DNA from: Terriglobia bacterium
GTDB taxonomy: Bacteria > Acidobacteriota > Terriglobia > Bryobacterales > Bryobacteraceae
Length of the DNA stretch: 58,374 nucleotides
NCBI GenBank assembly: GCA_020073445.1
Contig: JAIQFE010000037.1
Location: 1 to 58,374, forward strand
Direction: 5' to 3'
A program made the position numbers and the translations under genes. Shown in pieces: positions 45,337-54,349 of the stretch. The notes below the pieces were generated by a model. It was not told the DNA's origin. It made no database searches and saw only the letters and a program-made list of their open reading frames with translations. The number at the start of each line of letters is the position of its first letter. Within the stretch, counting starts at the first letter, position 1.

Positions 45337-48300
45337 CGCGGCTCACCCACGCCTAGCGCAAACCGCACAGCTTCCTCGGGCTGCATTGTCCATCCGCGCA
45401 TCCAACTGGCCGTCGCCTCCGCGCTGCTCAACTGTTTCCGCGCTGCTTCCAAGGCGCTTTGCAGGCGTGTTTTTGTGGGGCCGGCGACGGGTTTAGCTAG
45501 CTCATTGCGAAGTACGGCCGCTGCACCGGCGAGAGTCAGAGCGCGTTGGGGGTCTCCCGATGCCGCGCACACAGCAAAGGATTCCAACAGGCGCGGTAGG
45601 TCGGCTCGATGTCCCAGATCCCAATACAACTTGAGGGACTCCCCGTACAGCCGTGTGGCCGTCGCGTTATCGCAAGCTTGGACGGCCAGGTTGGCCAGAT
45701 CGTGTAGGCAGGAAGCGATGCCGGGCGAGTGCTGCAGTGTGCGAAATCGGGCCAAGGCCTGTTCATACAGTGATCGGGCTCTTTCCACATCTTCCTGCTC
45801 TCGAGCCAAGTCCGCCTGATGGCTCAAGGACCAAGCTACGCCGATGCGATCTCCCAGTTGCTCGAATAACCGTGATGTTTCCTGGTGGAGCAAGCGCGCT
45901 AGTTCATACTCTCCCTGAATCTTGACGATGTCCGCCAGGTTGCTCAGAGTGCCGGCCAGGCTCACCGGGTCGCCAAGTGTACGGGCAATCTCCACGGCAT
46001 GCTCGAAGTGCATCCTGGCGTTCGCATACCGTCCTATTCCTTGTTCCGCGACCCCACTATGGGTAAGCGCGCGAAGCGAACCGAGGGGATCGCCGATCTC
46101 GGCGAGAATCTCCAGGCCTTCTGCAAAGTGCCGCATCCGTTCGTCATTGAGGCCCGCGAATTGCGCCTGATCGGCCGCCGCAAGCAGGGCTTTCGCCCTC
46201 AGCTTCGACCGGGAAGCGGCTCCAGGCAGGTCCAGCAGCTTCTGAAAACGATCATGCGATTCCCGGCTGATGCCGCGGTCCTGCCAGTAGTACCCCAGTG
46301 CCGATCCCAAACGCAAGCCCCACTCTGCTTCGCCGGCAGCGGTGAGCCACTCCACGGCGCTGCGGGCATTACCAATCTCCGCATCGAAGCGTTCGAACCA
46401 ATGCTGCTGGCGCGCACCACCCATCAGTGCGGGTTCTGCTTCTTCCGCCAGCACCACGAAGTAAGCGGCGTGAGCCTTGCGCGTGTATGCTTCTTCCCCA
46501 GCTTCGGCCAGTCGCCCCAGGCCGTACTCACGCATCGTCTCGAGCATCACGAACCGCGGTTCGGTGAGATCCGCCCCTGTGCGGCGCACCAGGCTGTTGT
46601 CCACCAGGGACTCGATGGCGTCCAGCAGGTCTATATCGAGATCTTCCTTGGCATTGCAGACTGCCTCAATGGCTTCATGCGTGGCGCCGCCGACGAATAC
46701 GGACATCCTGCGGAAGAGCTTCTGCTGCTCCGGGTCGAGCAGGTTGTGGCTCCAGTCGAGCGTCGCACGCAGGGCCCGCTGGCGCATCGGAAGATCGCGC
46801 GGGCCACCTGCCAGAAGCTGGAGAGGATCGCGCACACGCTCAAGCAGGGCCGCCAGCGGCAGCACCCGCGTGCGGGCGGCAGCTAGCTCGATCGAAAGCG
46901 GAAGTCCGTCCAGACGCGCGCAGATCTCGGCTACCGTCCGGATTTGTGCTTCGTCCATCACAGGACCACCGGAGCGCAGCGCCGTTGCACGCTCGAGAAA
47001 CAGGGCGACGGCGGGCGACTTTGCGAGTAGCTCGACCCGCGCCGTCTTGCTGTCGGGCAAATCCAGAGGCGGGACCGGGAATTCGTACTCTCCGTACAGG
47101 CGCAAGGCCGCACGGCTCGTGATGACGATCTTCAGCTGGTCGGAGGCCGACAAGAGGTCGGTCACTAGCGGGGAGGCGCCCAATACATGCTCGAAATTGT
47201 CCAGCAGCAGCAAAGTGGGCGCCGAGCAGGCCCGAACATGCTCCTGGAGGGCGGCCGCAACAGCGCGATCCCCGGTCTGCCGGACGCCGAGCGCGTTGGC
47301 GATCTCAGAGGAAACCAGGTCCGCATCGCTGATGCGATCCAGAGGGACGAAGTAAACACCTCCGGGAAACTCGTCCAGCAGCTTGCGCCCGAGTTCTACG
47401 GCCAAACGCGTTTTGCCGATGCCTCCGGGTCCCGTCAGCGTCACCAGCCTCACCTGCGCCTGCAGGATTAGCTGCCGCGCGCCTTCCAGCTCCCGGTCGC
47501 GGCCGACCAGAGCCGTACGCTGGGCTGGTAAATTGTGCGGCGTAGCCGCGGGTGCGGCCTGTGGCTGAGAGACGCTGCCGAGAATGGCCGACAGCTCGTT
47601 CAGCAGGTCCTGCGTGGAACTGTAGCGGTCGCCGGCGTTCTTCGCCAGGCAGCGCTCCACGGCCCACTGGAGGGGCGCGGGCGTTTGCGGATTGATCCGG
47701 CCGACCGGCTCCGGCTGGTCCCGGATGACGGCCGCCAGGGCATCCACCTGCGTGGAGCCGGTGAAGGCCCGCCGTCCCGTGGTCATTTCATACAGCACTG
47801 CGCCGAAAGAGAACTGGTCGGACCGGAAATCGCCCGACTCTCCGCGCGCTTGTTCCGGCGACATATAACCGAACGTGCCCAGGACCGTTCCCGGTTGCGT
47901 GAGCGGATGCTCCGTTACCGTGGCGGAACGTCCTTCTCCCACTGGCGAACCGAGCTTGGCCAGGCCGAAGTCCAGGATCTTAGCCCGTCCTTCGGCGCCG
48001 ATCATGATATTGGCCGGCTTCAGATCGCGGTGCATTATCCCCTTGGCGTGCGCGGCCGCCAGAGCATCGGCGATCTGTACGGCGATCGTCAACAGCTTCG
48101 GGATGGGCAAGGGTCCGCCGGCCATCGCTTGCCGCAAAGTCTGGCCCTCGATCAGTTCCATGACGATGTAGGACACACCCCCTGCATCGCCCACGTCGTA
48201 GATGGTGACGATGTTGGGATGGTTCAGCGCGGATGCGGCGCGGGCTTCCTGAATAAAGCGATCCACCGAGCCGGTGGACAGTACCTTGATCGCGACGGAT

Positions 48301-48620
48301 CGCGAAAGCCGCGTGTCCCGCGCGCGGTACACCTGCCCCATTCCTCCGGCGCCCAGAGGGCCTTCGATCTGGTATGGACCCAGCCAGGAGCCGTCCGTGA
48401 GCCCGCCAGAGTCCCGGGAAGCTGGCGCTGCCACGGTGAAGGTAGCGGCTTCCGCCGAGCCATTCACGGATGCGTCTCCGGCCAGCAACGACTCCACCTT
48501 CCGGCGCAGATCTGAGTCATCGCGGCAGGCGCCGTCTAGAAACACACTGCGCTCCTGGGGGCTGCGCCGCCGCGCCCTGTGATAAACCTCTTCGACTTGT
48601 TGCCAACGCTCGGGATTCAT
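45333..48620 (-). CDS. Ser/Thr kinase fused to an AAA-type ATPase and TPR repeats
   Basis: A 1095-residue regulator. The first 75 residues resemble the N-terminal segment seen in acidobacterial kinases. A Hanks-type kinase (about 80-350) has HRDLKPANIM (about 195), ILDFGLAK and GYMSPEQARGE, all active-site residues present. An NB-ARC/COG3903-like ATPase follows, with P-loop GPGGIGKTRLA (about 398), Walker B LLLLDNFEHVL and TSRAAL. From about 700 onward are TPR-like helical repeats. No TM helix or DNA-binding domain is visible. It probably integrates a signal by kinase activity and nucleotide-dependent oligomerisation. The target is unknown. It is divergent from the membrane protein at 48673. 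Confidence 0.9.
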   Translation of the reverse strand: MNPERWQQVEEVYHRARRRSPQERSVFLDGACRDDSDLRRKVESLLAGDASVNGSAEAATFTVAAPASRDSGGLTDGSWLGPYQIEGPLGAGGMGQVYRARDTRLSRSVAIKVLSTGSVDRFIQEARAASALNHPNIVTIYDVGDAGGVSYIVMELIEGQTLRQAMAGGPLPIPKLLTIAVQIADALAAAHAKGIMHRDLKPANIMIGAEGRAKILDFGLAKLGSPVGEGRSATVTEHPLTQPGTVLGTFGYMSPEQARGESGDFRSDQFSFGAVLYEMTTGRRAFTGSTQVDALAAVIRDQPEPVGRINPQTPAPLQWAVERCLAKNAGDRYSSTQDLLNELSAILGSVSQPQAAPAATPHNLPAQRTALVGRDRELEGARQLILQAQVRLVTLTGPGGIGKTRLAVELGRKLLDEFPGGVYFVPLDRISDADLVSSEIANALGVRQTGDRAVAAALQEHVRACSAPTLLLLDNFEHVLGASPLVTDLLSASDQLKIVITSRAALRLYGEYEFPVPPLDLPDSKTARVELLAKSPAVALFLERATALRSGGPVMDEAQIRTVAEICARLDGLPLSIELAAARTRVLPLAALLERVRDPLQLLAGGPRDLPMRQRALRATLDWSHNLLDPEQQKLFRRMSVFVGGATHEAIEAVCNAKEDLDIDLLDAIESLVDNSLVRRTGADLTEPRFVMLETMREYGLGRLAEAGEEAYTRKAHAAYFVVLAEEAEPALMGGARQQHWFERFDAEIGNARSAVEWLTAAGEAEWGLRLGSALGYYWQDRGISRESHDRFQKLLDLPGAASRSKLRAKALLAAADQAQFAGLNDERMRHFAEGLEILAEIGDPLGSLRALTHSGVAEQGIGRYANARMHFEHAVEIARTLGDPVSLAGTLSNLADIVKIQGEYELARLLHQETSRLFEQLGDRIGVAWSLSHQADLAREQEDVERARSLYEQALARFRTLQHSPGIASCLHDLANLAVQACDNATATRLYGESLKLYWDLGHRADLPRLLESFAVCAASGDPQRALTLAGAAAVLRNELAKPVAGPTKTRLQSALEAARKQLSSAEATASWMRGWTMQPEEAVRFALGVGEPR

Positions 48621-48672
48621 CGCGCTTGTGGTATATTATCTCGACTCCGTACTTCCCACGTAGGAGAAATGC

Positions 48673-49722
48673 ATGAAACAGCCCGCCCTTGGAATTGTCG
48701 CCACGGCTTTGATTATCGCCGTTTCTTTCGGTTTCATTTCGCTTTTCGATTTCTCGACGCTAGGCAGCTGGGTCATTTTCGTGATGGCTGCCATCATTCC
48801 AATGGAAATCGTCATCGGTGTCGCCTGGGGAGCCAATCCCAGCTTCGCCGCCGCGCGGCCGCAACCTCTGAAAGGGATTCTGCTGGTGCTGGTGAATATC
48901 GCCATCGGGGTGATCGTCGGAGGAATCTGCCACGCCGTGGTGGGAGGCAGTATCAGCCCGCCGGTTCCGATTCTGGTACTGTTCGGGATCGTTTCGGTGG
49001 TGGTGACATTCTGGCTCGCGATCATGTTCGGAGGATGGCCGTTCAACAGCCTGATTAAGAGCCCGGTGGGAGCCGGCTTAGCGATGCTGGCGGCGGTCTA
49101 CATCATTAACTACCTGCTGTTCCGCGTGTTTTTCGATTTCAATTTCATGGCGGGCGCTCCTTGGTATAAGGCCAGTATTGATCCGCATGGAATGTTCAAC
49201 GGCGTCAATGCGCAAGTGTTCTACGTCACTGCGCTCACCTTCCTGTTCGTAATGCTGCACTTCGATTTGTGGCCCTTTACGTCGTCGCCGGCGGTAATGA
49301 AGCAGCCTGTGCTCGGCATCGTGTGGACGCTGCTGGCGCTGGCGCTGGGCGCGCTGTCGTACTACATCGGCGTGAATACGATGGGCATGGATCCGATGGG
49401 GTTCCTGATCTCCGGGCCGATCCCGTTCATCTTCGGAACCATCGTGATGCTGAACATGCTGCACAACTCGCTATTCGCCAAGTTCAGCCAGCCCTTGAAG
49501 GGGGTGCTGAACTGCATTGCGGCGGCGGTGATCGGAGTTTTACTGGCGAAGATGTACGGGGCGCTGGCGCCGGTCGTCACCGGGGTTTTGAAGCCGGGAC
49601 CGCCGACCAACGATTACGAGATCTGGCTGGCAACGGCGTTGCTCGGCGTCACTTTCCCGTTCCTGATTTTCTTCGCGGAATTCTTCAAGATGTGGCCGCT
49701 GGCCAAGGCGAAAGCGGAATAG
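48673..49722 (+). CDS. Internally duplicated multi-TM protein
   Basis: A 349-residue membrane protein with about ten hydrophobic helices. Two halves repeat: MKQPALGIVATALI ... PQPLKGILLVLVNIAIGVIVGG (start) and VMKQPVLGIVWTLLALALG ... SQPLKGVLNCIAAAVIGVLLAK (from about residue 211). That is an internal duplication typical of transporters or channels, but I recognise no family. It lies 33 bases before an intradiol dioxygenase gene on the same strand, so uptake of an aromatic acid or diol is a possible role (inference). ATG at 48673, with GGAGAA upstream. Confidence 0.8.
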   Translation: MKQPALGIVATALIIAVSFGFISLFDFSTLGSWVIFVMAAIIPMEIVIGVAWGANPSFAAARPQPLKGILLVLVNIAIGVIVGGICHAVVGGSISPPVPILVLFGIVSVVVTFWLAIMFGGWPFNSLIKSPVGAGLAMLAAVYIINYLLFRVFFDFNFMAGAPWYKASIDPHGMFNGVNAQVFYVTALTFLFVMLHFDLWPFTSSPAVMKQPVLGIVWTLLALALGALSYYIGVNTMGMDPMGFLISGPIPFIFGTIVMLNMLHNSLFAKFSQPLKGVLNCIAAAVIGVLLAKMYGALAPVVTGVLKPGPPTNDYEIWLATALLGVTFPFLIFFAEFFKMWPLAKAKAE

Positions 49723-49755
49723 ACTAGTTGGAGACGAGGTAACCAAACAAAACAT

Positions 49756-50670
49756 ATGCTACGCGCGATTGACGAGAACACCATTACCGACGCAGCCATC
49801 GAACAGATGGCATCCACGCCGAACCCCCGGCTGAAGCAAATCATGGAGCCGCTGGTAAGGCATCTGCACGCCTGGGCGCGCGAGGCGGATCTTACTCCCG
49901 AAGAATGGCTGGAAGGCATCAAGTTCCTGACCGCCGTGGGACAGAAGTGTACCGCGTATCGCCAAGAGTTCATCCTGCTGTCCGACACACTGGGAATGAG
50001 CTCGCTGATCAATTCTCTTCACGACAAGCGCGCGACTGAAGCGGGTACAAAGAGCAGCCTGGTAGGCCCCTTCTATCGCCAGGATTCTCCACCGATGAAA
50101 CTGGGAGATTCCATTGTTACCAAGCCGAGCAAGGGCCTGGAAGTGGTCCTCTATGGCCGCGTGACCGATTCCACTGGGAAGGGTGTCGCCAACGCTTCGG
50201 TCGAGGTTTGGCAGCCGGATGAAACCGGCAACTACGATCTCCAGAAGCACGATCCATCCGAGATGGACTTGCGCGGCCACTTTCACACCGATAGCGACGG
50301 CCGTTACTATCTGCGCACGGTGGCTCCGCTTGGCTACATGATCCCGATGGATGGTCCGGTGGGCGACATGATCCGTGCGCAAAAGCGCCACGGATACCGG
50401 CCCGCGCACATTCACTTCATCGTTGGCGCGCCGGGGTATCGCGAAGTCGTGACGGCGCTCTACCTGGCGGGCGACGAGCACGTCGATTCCGATACCGTGT
50501 TCGGCGTGACCGAATCGCTGGTAACGAATGTGAACCAGAAGGATCCGAATGCGCCGATCCCGAATCTGCCGAGCATCAAGTTCGACTTCAAGCTCGCTCA
50601 TGCTACGGCCAAGGACATGACGGGCCGCGTTGGCGCGGATCCGTCGCAAATCGTGAAGGCGGGGGCGTAA
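49756..50670 (+). CDS. Intradiol ring-cleavage dioxygenase (hydroxyquinol/catechol 1,2-type)
   Basis: A 304-residue non-heme Fe(III) dioxygenase. The helical N-terminal dimerisation domain (LVRHLHAWAREADLTPEEWLEGIKFLTAVGQKC...SSLINSLHD) and the intradiol core (VVLYGRVTDSTGKGVANASVEVWQPDETGNYD, GRYYLRTVAPLGYMIP, HGYRPAHIHFIVGAPGYREVVTALY) are complete. The Tyr/His iron ligands lie in LYGRV, GYMIP and RPAHIHF. It cleaves between two adjacent hydroxyls of a catecholic ring, giving muconate-type products. It is paired with the preceding membrane protein. Hydroxyquinol is the likeliest subfamily, but the substrate is not proven. Confidence 0.9.
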   Translation: MLRAIDENTITDAAIEQMASTPNPRLKQIMEPLVRHLHAWAREADLTPEEWLEGIKFLTAVGQKCTAYRQEFILLSDTLGMSSLINSLHDKRATEAGTKSSLVGPFYRQDSPPMKLGDSIVTKPSKGLEVVLYGRVTDSTGKGVANASVEVWQPDETGNYDLQKHDPSEMDLRGHFHTDSDGRYYLRTVAPLGYMIPMDGPVGDMIRAQKRHGYRPAHIHFIVGAPGYREVVTALYLAGDEHVDSDTVFGVTESLVTNVNQKDPNAPIPNLPSIKFDFKLAHATAKDMTGRVGADPSQIVKAGA

Positions 50671-50697
50671 AGGCGGGGTGGTAAAATACCACTTCCC

Positions 50698-52206
50698 GTG
50701 GAGTTTCAAGCTCTCTACTATCAAGACCGCCTGAAGATCGTCAATCCAGAGGGCGACGTTGCTATTGCGACGCTTTGGTCCAAAGTAGAATCCGCATATC
50801 AGGTTTTGGAAGAAGCGGGCGTTGATCTCGCGCCCGCGACCTCGCGCATCGGACCCATTGCCAACTTATACGGAAACGGTCTGCCGCAGATGTTGCGGAA
50901 CCTGCTGTGGAATCCGCAGATCCGGCGGATCGTGATTCTCGGGAAGAATCTTTCGGGCTCGCGTGAGTGGCTGCTGAATTTCTTCGAGCACGGCCTGGAA
51001 GAAGTGGAATTCCTGGGAGCCAAGGCGTTTCGGATTCGCAATACGACGCGCACTATTGATGGCTGTGTGCAGCCTCAACACTTCCCGCAGATTCCTGAGT
51101 TCACGGCGCTCGGTGATGTGGGCGACGCGGCGACCAAGGCAGGACTGAAGTCGTTCTTCGACTTGCTGCCGGCGGCGAATAGCGTCGAGCTTGCGCGTGT
51201 CGAGCCTCCGCCGATTCCGGAGCCCACTGTCACCCGCTTCCCTACCGAGCCGCGCAGCCACACCATCGTGCGCGACACGCCAATGGAGGCGTGGTCCGAG
51301 ATCATCTTTCGTTTGTTCCGCTTCGGCCATCGCAACATGGTCGCGAAGAAGAGCGGTCCGGAAGGCCGCGTCGAATTGCAGAACATCAAGGCGATCGTCG
51401 AGAATCCCTTAGAGGAGCCCGACGAGATCCTCCAGCAGTTTGGATTCAGTCTGGAGAAGTTTCGAGGCTATCAGCGGCGCATTCTCGATCCCGAGAAGCC
51501 GTCCGATCTCGGCTACACCTACGGCAATCGTCTGCGCGGATATTTCCGCCGCCCGGACGGGACGCTCGTGGATTCCCTTGAAATCGCCGCCCAGCGGCTC
51601 AAGGAAAAGCCCGAATCGCGGCACGCTTACATCGCCCTTTGGGACAATACGCGCGACCTGCCTGACGGCACAGATACTCCCTGCTTCGTGTCGGCGTTCT
51701 TCCGAAAGTTCGACGGCAAGCTCACGTTGACGGCGACCTTCCGCTCTCACAACGCCATGGAAGCCTGGCCAGAGAATGTCTACGGCCTGATCGCGATCCA
51801 ACGTTTCGTGGCCGAGAAGGCTGGCATGGAACGCGGTCCGTTGACGGTGTTCAGCCATTCCATCAGCATCGACGTTTCTTCGCTCGAAAAGGCCCGCAAG
51901 ATCGCCACCCGCAAGGAATCCGACGAGGTGTACGATCCCGCTACCGGCAAACACGGTCCGCGCATGGATCCCAACGGCGCCTTCACGACTACGTTTGATC
52001 GAGCGACGTGGGAGATCGTAGTCGAGCACTCCTACAACGGCATGAAGATCGCCGAATATCGCGGCAAGAGCGCCGAGGAAATCGAGCGGCAGCTGGCGCG
52101 CGATGTGGCGATTTCAGAGCTCTCGCATGCGCTGTACCTGGGCCGCGAAATTGCCCGCAAGGAGTTCGAGATGAAAGCCGCTCGCGCCAGAGCAAAATCC
52201 GAATGA
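50698..52206 (+). CDS. Thymidylate-synthase-like protein with MtrA/DUF4346-like N-terminus
   Basis: A 502-residue protein from a GTG at 50698. Residues about 15-140 (VAIATLWSK, IGPIANLYGNGLPQMLRNLLWNPQIRRIVILGKNLSGSREWLLNFFEHG) resemble DUF4346/MtrA-type pterin- or cobamide-associated domains. Residues about 270-400 match the ThyA superfamily: YTYGNRLRGY (273-282), TPCFVSAF with the catalytic Cys at about 329, RSHNAMEAWPENVYGL (349-364) and FSHSISID. The usual dUMP-recognition RSxD reads RSHN, so the substrate may not be dUMP. It overlaps the HAD gene by four bases. I infer methyl or hydroxymethyl transfer to a nucleotide. Confidence 0.8.
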   Translation: MEFQALYYQDRLKIVNPEGDVAIATLWSKVESAYQVLEEAGVDLAPATSRIGPIANLYGNGLPQMLRNLLWNPQIRRIVILGKNLSGSREWLLNFFEHGLEEVEFLGAKAFRIRNTTRTIDGCVQPQHFPQIPEFTALGDVGDAATKAGLKSFFDLLPAANSVELARVEPPPIPEPTVTRFPTEPRSHTIVRDTPMEAWSEIIFRLFRFGHRNMVAKKSGPEGRVELQNIKAIVENPLEEPDEILQQFGFSLEKFRGYQRRILDPEKPSDLGYTYGNRLRGYFRRPDGTLVDSLEIAAQRLKEKPESRHAYIALWDNTRDLPDGTDTPCFVSAFFRKFDGKLTLTATFRSHNAMEAWPENVYGLIAIQRFVAEKAGMERGPLTVFSHSISIDVSSLEKARKIATRKESDEVYDPATGKHGPRMDPNGAFTTTFDRATWEIVVEHSYNGMKIAEYRGKSAEEIERQLARDVAISELSHALYLGREIARKEFEMKAARARAKSE

Positions 52207-52883
52207 TCGTATTTTTCGACATCGGATCGACTTTGATCGATGGACCGCCGTTCGGTCCCGCCCGCCGGCTCTCGGAAACACTGGGGCTCGGCAAAGAGGC
52301 GGTGAAGGAACTGGAGCACATCCTGTTCCGCTCTCCCGCGAGCGATCCGGAGCAACTGGCCAACACGGTGGTCAACCGCCTGCGCGTCGATTACGACAAG
52401 GCAATCGAAGCGTGCACCACTCTATGGAGCGCCCAGCTCGAAGAAGCCTATGTGCTGCCCGGCGCGCGGGAGCTGATTGAGCAGCTCAAATCCGCGGGAA
52501 TTCCCAGGGCTTATCTCTCGAACATCTGGCCGCCATTCTACGAACACTTCAAGCAGGAGTTCGCGGAGGAAGCCGAGCGGCAGCCGCAGTTCCTCTCGTT
52601 CCAAACCGGGCTGATGAAGCCCGATCCGGCGTTCTTTCAGCTCGCTCTTCGCGCCATGGACGCTCGCGCCGAAGATGCCGTCATGGTGGGCGATACTTAC
52701 CAGAACGATATCCGCCCCGCGATCGAGCTGGGGATGCGTACCGTGTGGGTTCTGCACCGTCCTGAAAAAGAGAAAGCCGACCTGATTAACGTGATGAACG
52801 GCGACGCACCGCCGCCCGATCTCACGCTCGCGTCGATCGCCGATCTGGAACTTTCGAAACTACTAAGTCATGCAAATTACTAA
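52203..52883 (+). CDS. HAD-superfamily hydrolase
   Basis: A 226-residue haloacid dehalogenase-type phosphatase. Motif I is FFDIGSTLIDG (Asp nucleophile; the +2 Asp is Gly, as in several HAD groups). A helical cap follows, then motif II YLSNIWP, motif III lysine in GLMKPDPAFF and motif IV VMVGDTYQNDIRPAIELGMRTVWV. It probably removes a phosphate from a small molecule or nucleotide. The ATG at 52203 overlaps the ThyA-like stop (ATGA). The 3' end overlaps the next gene by 14 bases. Confidence 0.88.
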   Translation: MIVFFDIGSTLIDGPPFGPARRLSETLGLGKEAVKELEHILFRSPASDPEQLANTVVNRLRVDYDKAIEACTTLWSAQLEEAYVLPGARELIEQLKSAGIPRAYLSNIWPPFYEHFKQEFAEEAERQPQFLSFQTGLMKPDPAFFQLALRAMDARAEDAVMVGDTYQNDIRPAIELGMRTVWVLHRPEKEKADLINVMNGDAPPPDLTLASIADLELSKLLSHANY

Positions 52884-53505
52884 GTACCACCTGTTGCCTG
52901 AAGCCGACCTCCTGAGCCGCCTGAAACGCACTCGACTGCGCGGATTTGACCGCGCCGAAGTGTACCGAGACGCGACGCTTGAAATTCTGGAAGCCGATCC
53001 GGCGGCGCTCACGCCGGCGCAGCGCTACGTGCTCCAGGAAGGCGTTCAGGCGATTCTGGACGTGGCGGATGCGTTCGAGCCGCGCGGGATCGACATCTTC
53101 GCGTTACGCGGAGCGCTGCTGTTCTGGCCCGAGGGCACCGATCCGGACAAAGACGCGCCTATCCCCTTCCTACCGCCCGTGATCGAGGAATCCATCGAGA
53201 AAGACGGCACAAAGGTCCTGCTGATCAATGACGGCATCCATCGCGTCTACGCGGCCCGTAAGCGGGGGCGGAAGATCAACGTGGTGTTAGCTCGCAACGT
53301 GCCGCCGGAGTATCCGTATTACGCGTATGCGCTGCCGGAAGGGTGGGCTCAGGTGGATGAACTACAGGAACTGCAGGAAGGCTACCAGAAGAAGGAATAT
53401 CGCAACCCGGAGAATTACAAGGCGCTGTTCCGCGACTTCAATGAGATCTTTGAAGGCGTGCAGAAACAGCGCCCGCGAAGCAATCCCGCTCACCTAAAGG
53501 CGTGA
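52870..53505 (+). CDS. ParB/sulfiredoxin-like protein
   Basis: A 211-residue soluble protein. The N-terminal half is helical (LRGFDRAEVYRDATLEILEADPAALTPAQRYVLQEGVQAIL). The C-terminal half contains EESIEKDGTKVLLINDGIHRVYAARKRGRKINVVLARNVPP, a ParB/Srx-type motif (DGxHRxxAA) associated with nucleotide binding or nuclease activity. It begins 14 bases inside the HAD gene, so ThyA-like, HAD and ParB-like proteins are made from one coupled message. I do not know a described system of this composition. Confidence 0.8.
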   Translation: MQITKYHLLPEADLLSRLKRTRLRGFDRAEVYRDATLEILEADPAALTPAQRYVLQEGVQAILDVADAFEPRGIDIFALRGALLFWPEGTDPDKDAPIPFLPPVIEESIEKDGTKVLLINDGIHRVYAARKRGRKINVVLARNVPPEYPYYAYALPEGWAQVDELQELQEGYQKKEYRNPENYKALFRDFNEIFEGVQKQRPRSNPAHLKA

Positions 53506-53526
53506 GTGGGGCCGGCGTCTTGGTAG

Positions 53527-53546
53527 GGCCGGTCTCCAGACCGGCC
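53527..53546. repeat. Palindromic element between convergent genes
   Basis: GGCCGGTCT (53527-53535), a CC loop, and AGACCGGCC (53538-53546): a perfect 9-bp stem. It lies between the stops of the ParB-like and DUF6152 genes, so it may act as a bidirectional terminator or be a dispersed REP-type repeat. Confidence 0.6.
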
Positions 53547-53559
53547 GCCACTCAAACCT

Positions 53560-53979
53560 CTATTGTTGCTTGCCGCCGTCTTCGGCGGATCCGCTGAAGA
53601 CTCTCTTGCCGCCGGGCAGGGTAACGTTCCGAGCGTTGCCTACGTAGGCACCCTCGGCGTTAACCGGATCCTTGGCGCGAATGCCTTCCACAGTGACCGT
53701 ATCGCCTTCTTTCAGCGAATCCTTGGTCCATCCGTTGCGGCGGAGGGAGTTGGGAGGACCACCTTCGAACTGCCACTTGGTGACCTTGCCGCTCTCATCC
53801 TTCACGCTGAGGTAGACCCAGATGTGAGGATTCATCCAATCCAGTTTGGTGACGGTGCCCGTCACGGTCACTGTTTTCGTCGAGTCAAATTCGGCTGCGA
53901 TCGAGTGGTGTGCCAGCATAGGTACCGCGGCGGCCACCAACATCGTCGCTGCAATCAAAACGCCTGCGTGAGCTTTCAT
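53560..53979 (-). CDS. DUF6152 secreted protein
   Basis: A 139-residue protein with a signal peptide (MKAHAGVLIAATMLVAAAVPMLAHHS; cleavage before HH or after the Ala). The mature part is an OB-like beta domain: AHHSIAAEFDSTKTVTVTGTVTKLDWMNPHIWVYLSVKDESGKV, the signature of DUF6152, and DTVTVEGIRAKDPVNAEG. The family is common in Acidobacteria near secreted cytochromes and DUF1501 proteins; its role is unknown. A good purine-rich site (GGAGGT) precedes the ATG at 53979. Confidence 0.88.
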   Translation of the reverse strand: MKAHAGVLIAATMLVAAAVPMLAHHSIAAEFDSTKTVTVTGTVTKLDWMNPHIWVYLSVKDESGKVTKWQFEGGPPNSLRRNGWTKDSLKEGDTVTVEGIRAKDPVNAEGAYVGNARNVTLPGGKRVFSGSAEDGGKQQ

Positions 53980-54043
53980 GAGAAAAATACCTCCAAAGAC
54001 TTCGAACTAGAGTACTATCAACAGCTTGACCGTGTCAACGGGC

Positions 54044-54349
54044 TCATTTCCCAGCATCCTTCGGTGGAAACGCCTTGGCCAGATACTCGACGATCCGGTC
54101 CCGTTCCTGCTGGGTGATGTCCGGATCTTCCTGGAGCATTTCCAACACTTTATCCTGCCACTCCGCCTTGGTGGCGTGCTTCGCGACCACGCGCTCCAGC
54201 GTATGGCATTCGGTGCAAACCGCTTCCACCAGTTCTTTTCCAGGACCTTCAGGCAGCGCTGGAGTAGGTGCTTGTGCAGAAGATCGTTCGGCAACGATCA
54301 CTGCCAGGGCAACCGAAAGCAAAATGACTCCGGCCGATTTCAGGCCCAC
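54044..54349 (-). CDS. Small secreted cytochrome c
   Basis: A 101-residue protein from a GTG at 54349 that overlaps the DUF1501 stop by 10 bases. A hydrophobic leader (SAGVILLSVALAVIVAERSSAQA) precedes a heme-c motif CTECH and a helical cytochrome c fold (ELVEAVCTECHTLERVVAKHATKAEWQDKVLEML, RIVEYLAKAFPP). It is probably an electron acceptor for, or partner of, the two upstream proteins. The longer frame upstream lies inside the DUF1501 gene and is rejected. Confidence 0.85.
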   Translation of the reverse strand: MGLKSAGVILLSVALAVIVAERSSAQAPTPALPEGPGKELVEAVCTECHTLERVVAKHATKAEWQDKVLEMLQEDPDITQQERDRIVEYLAKAFPPKDAGK

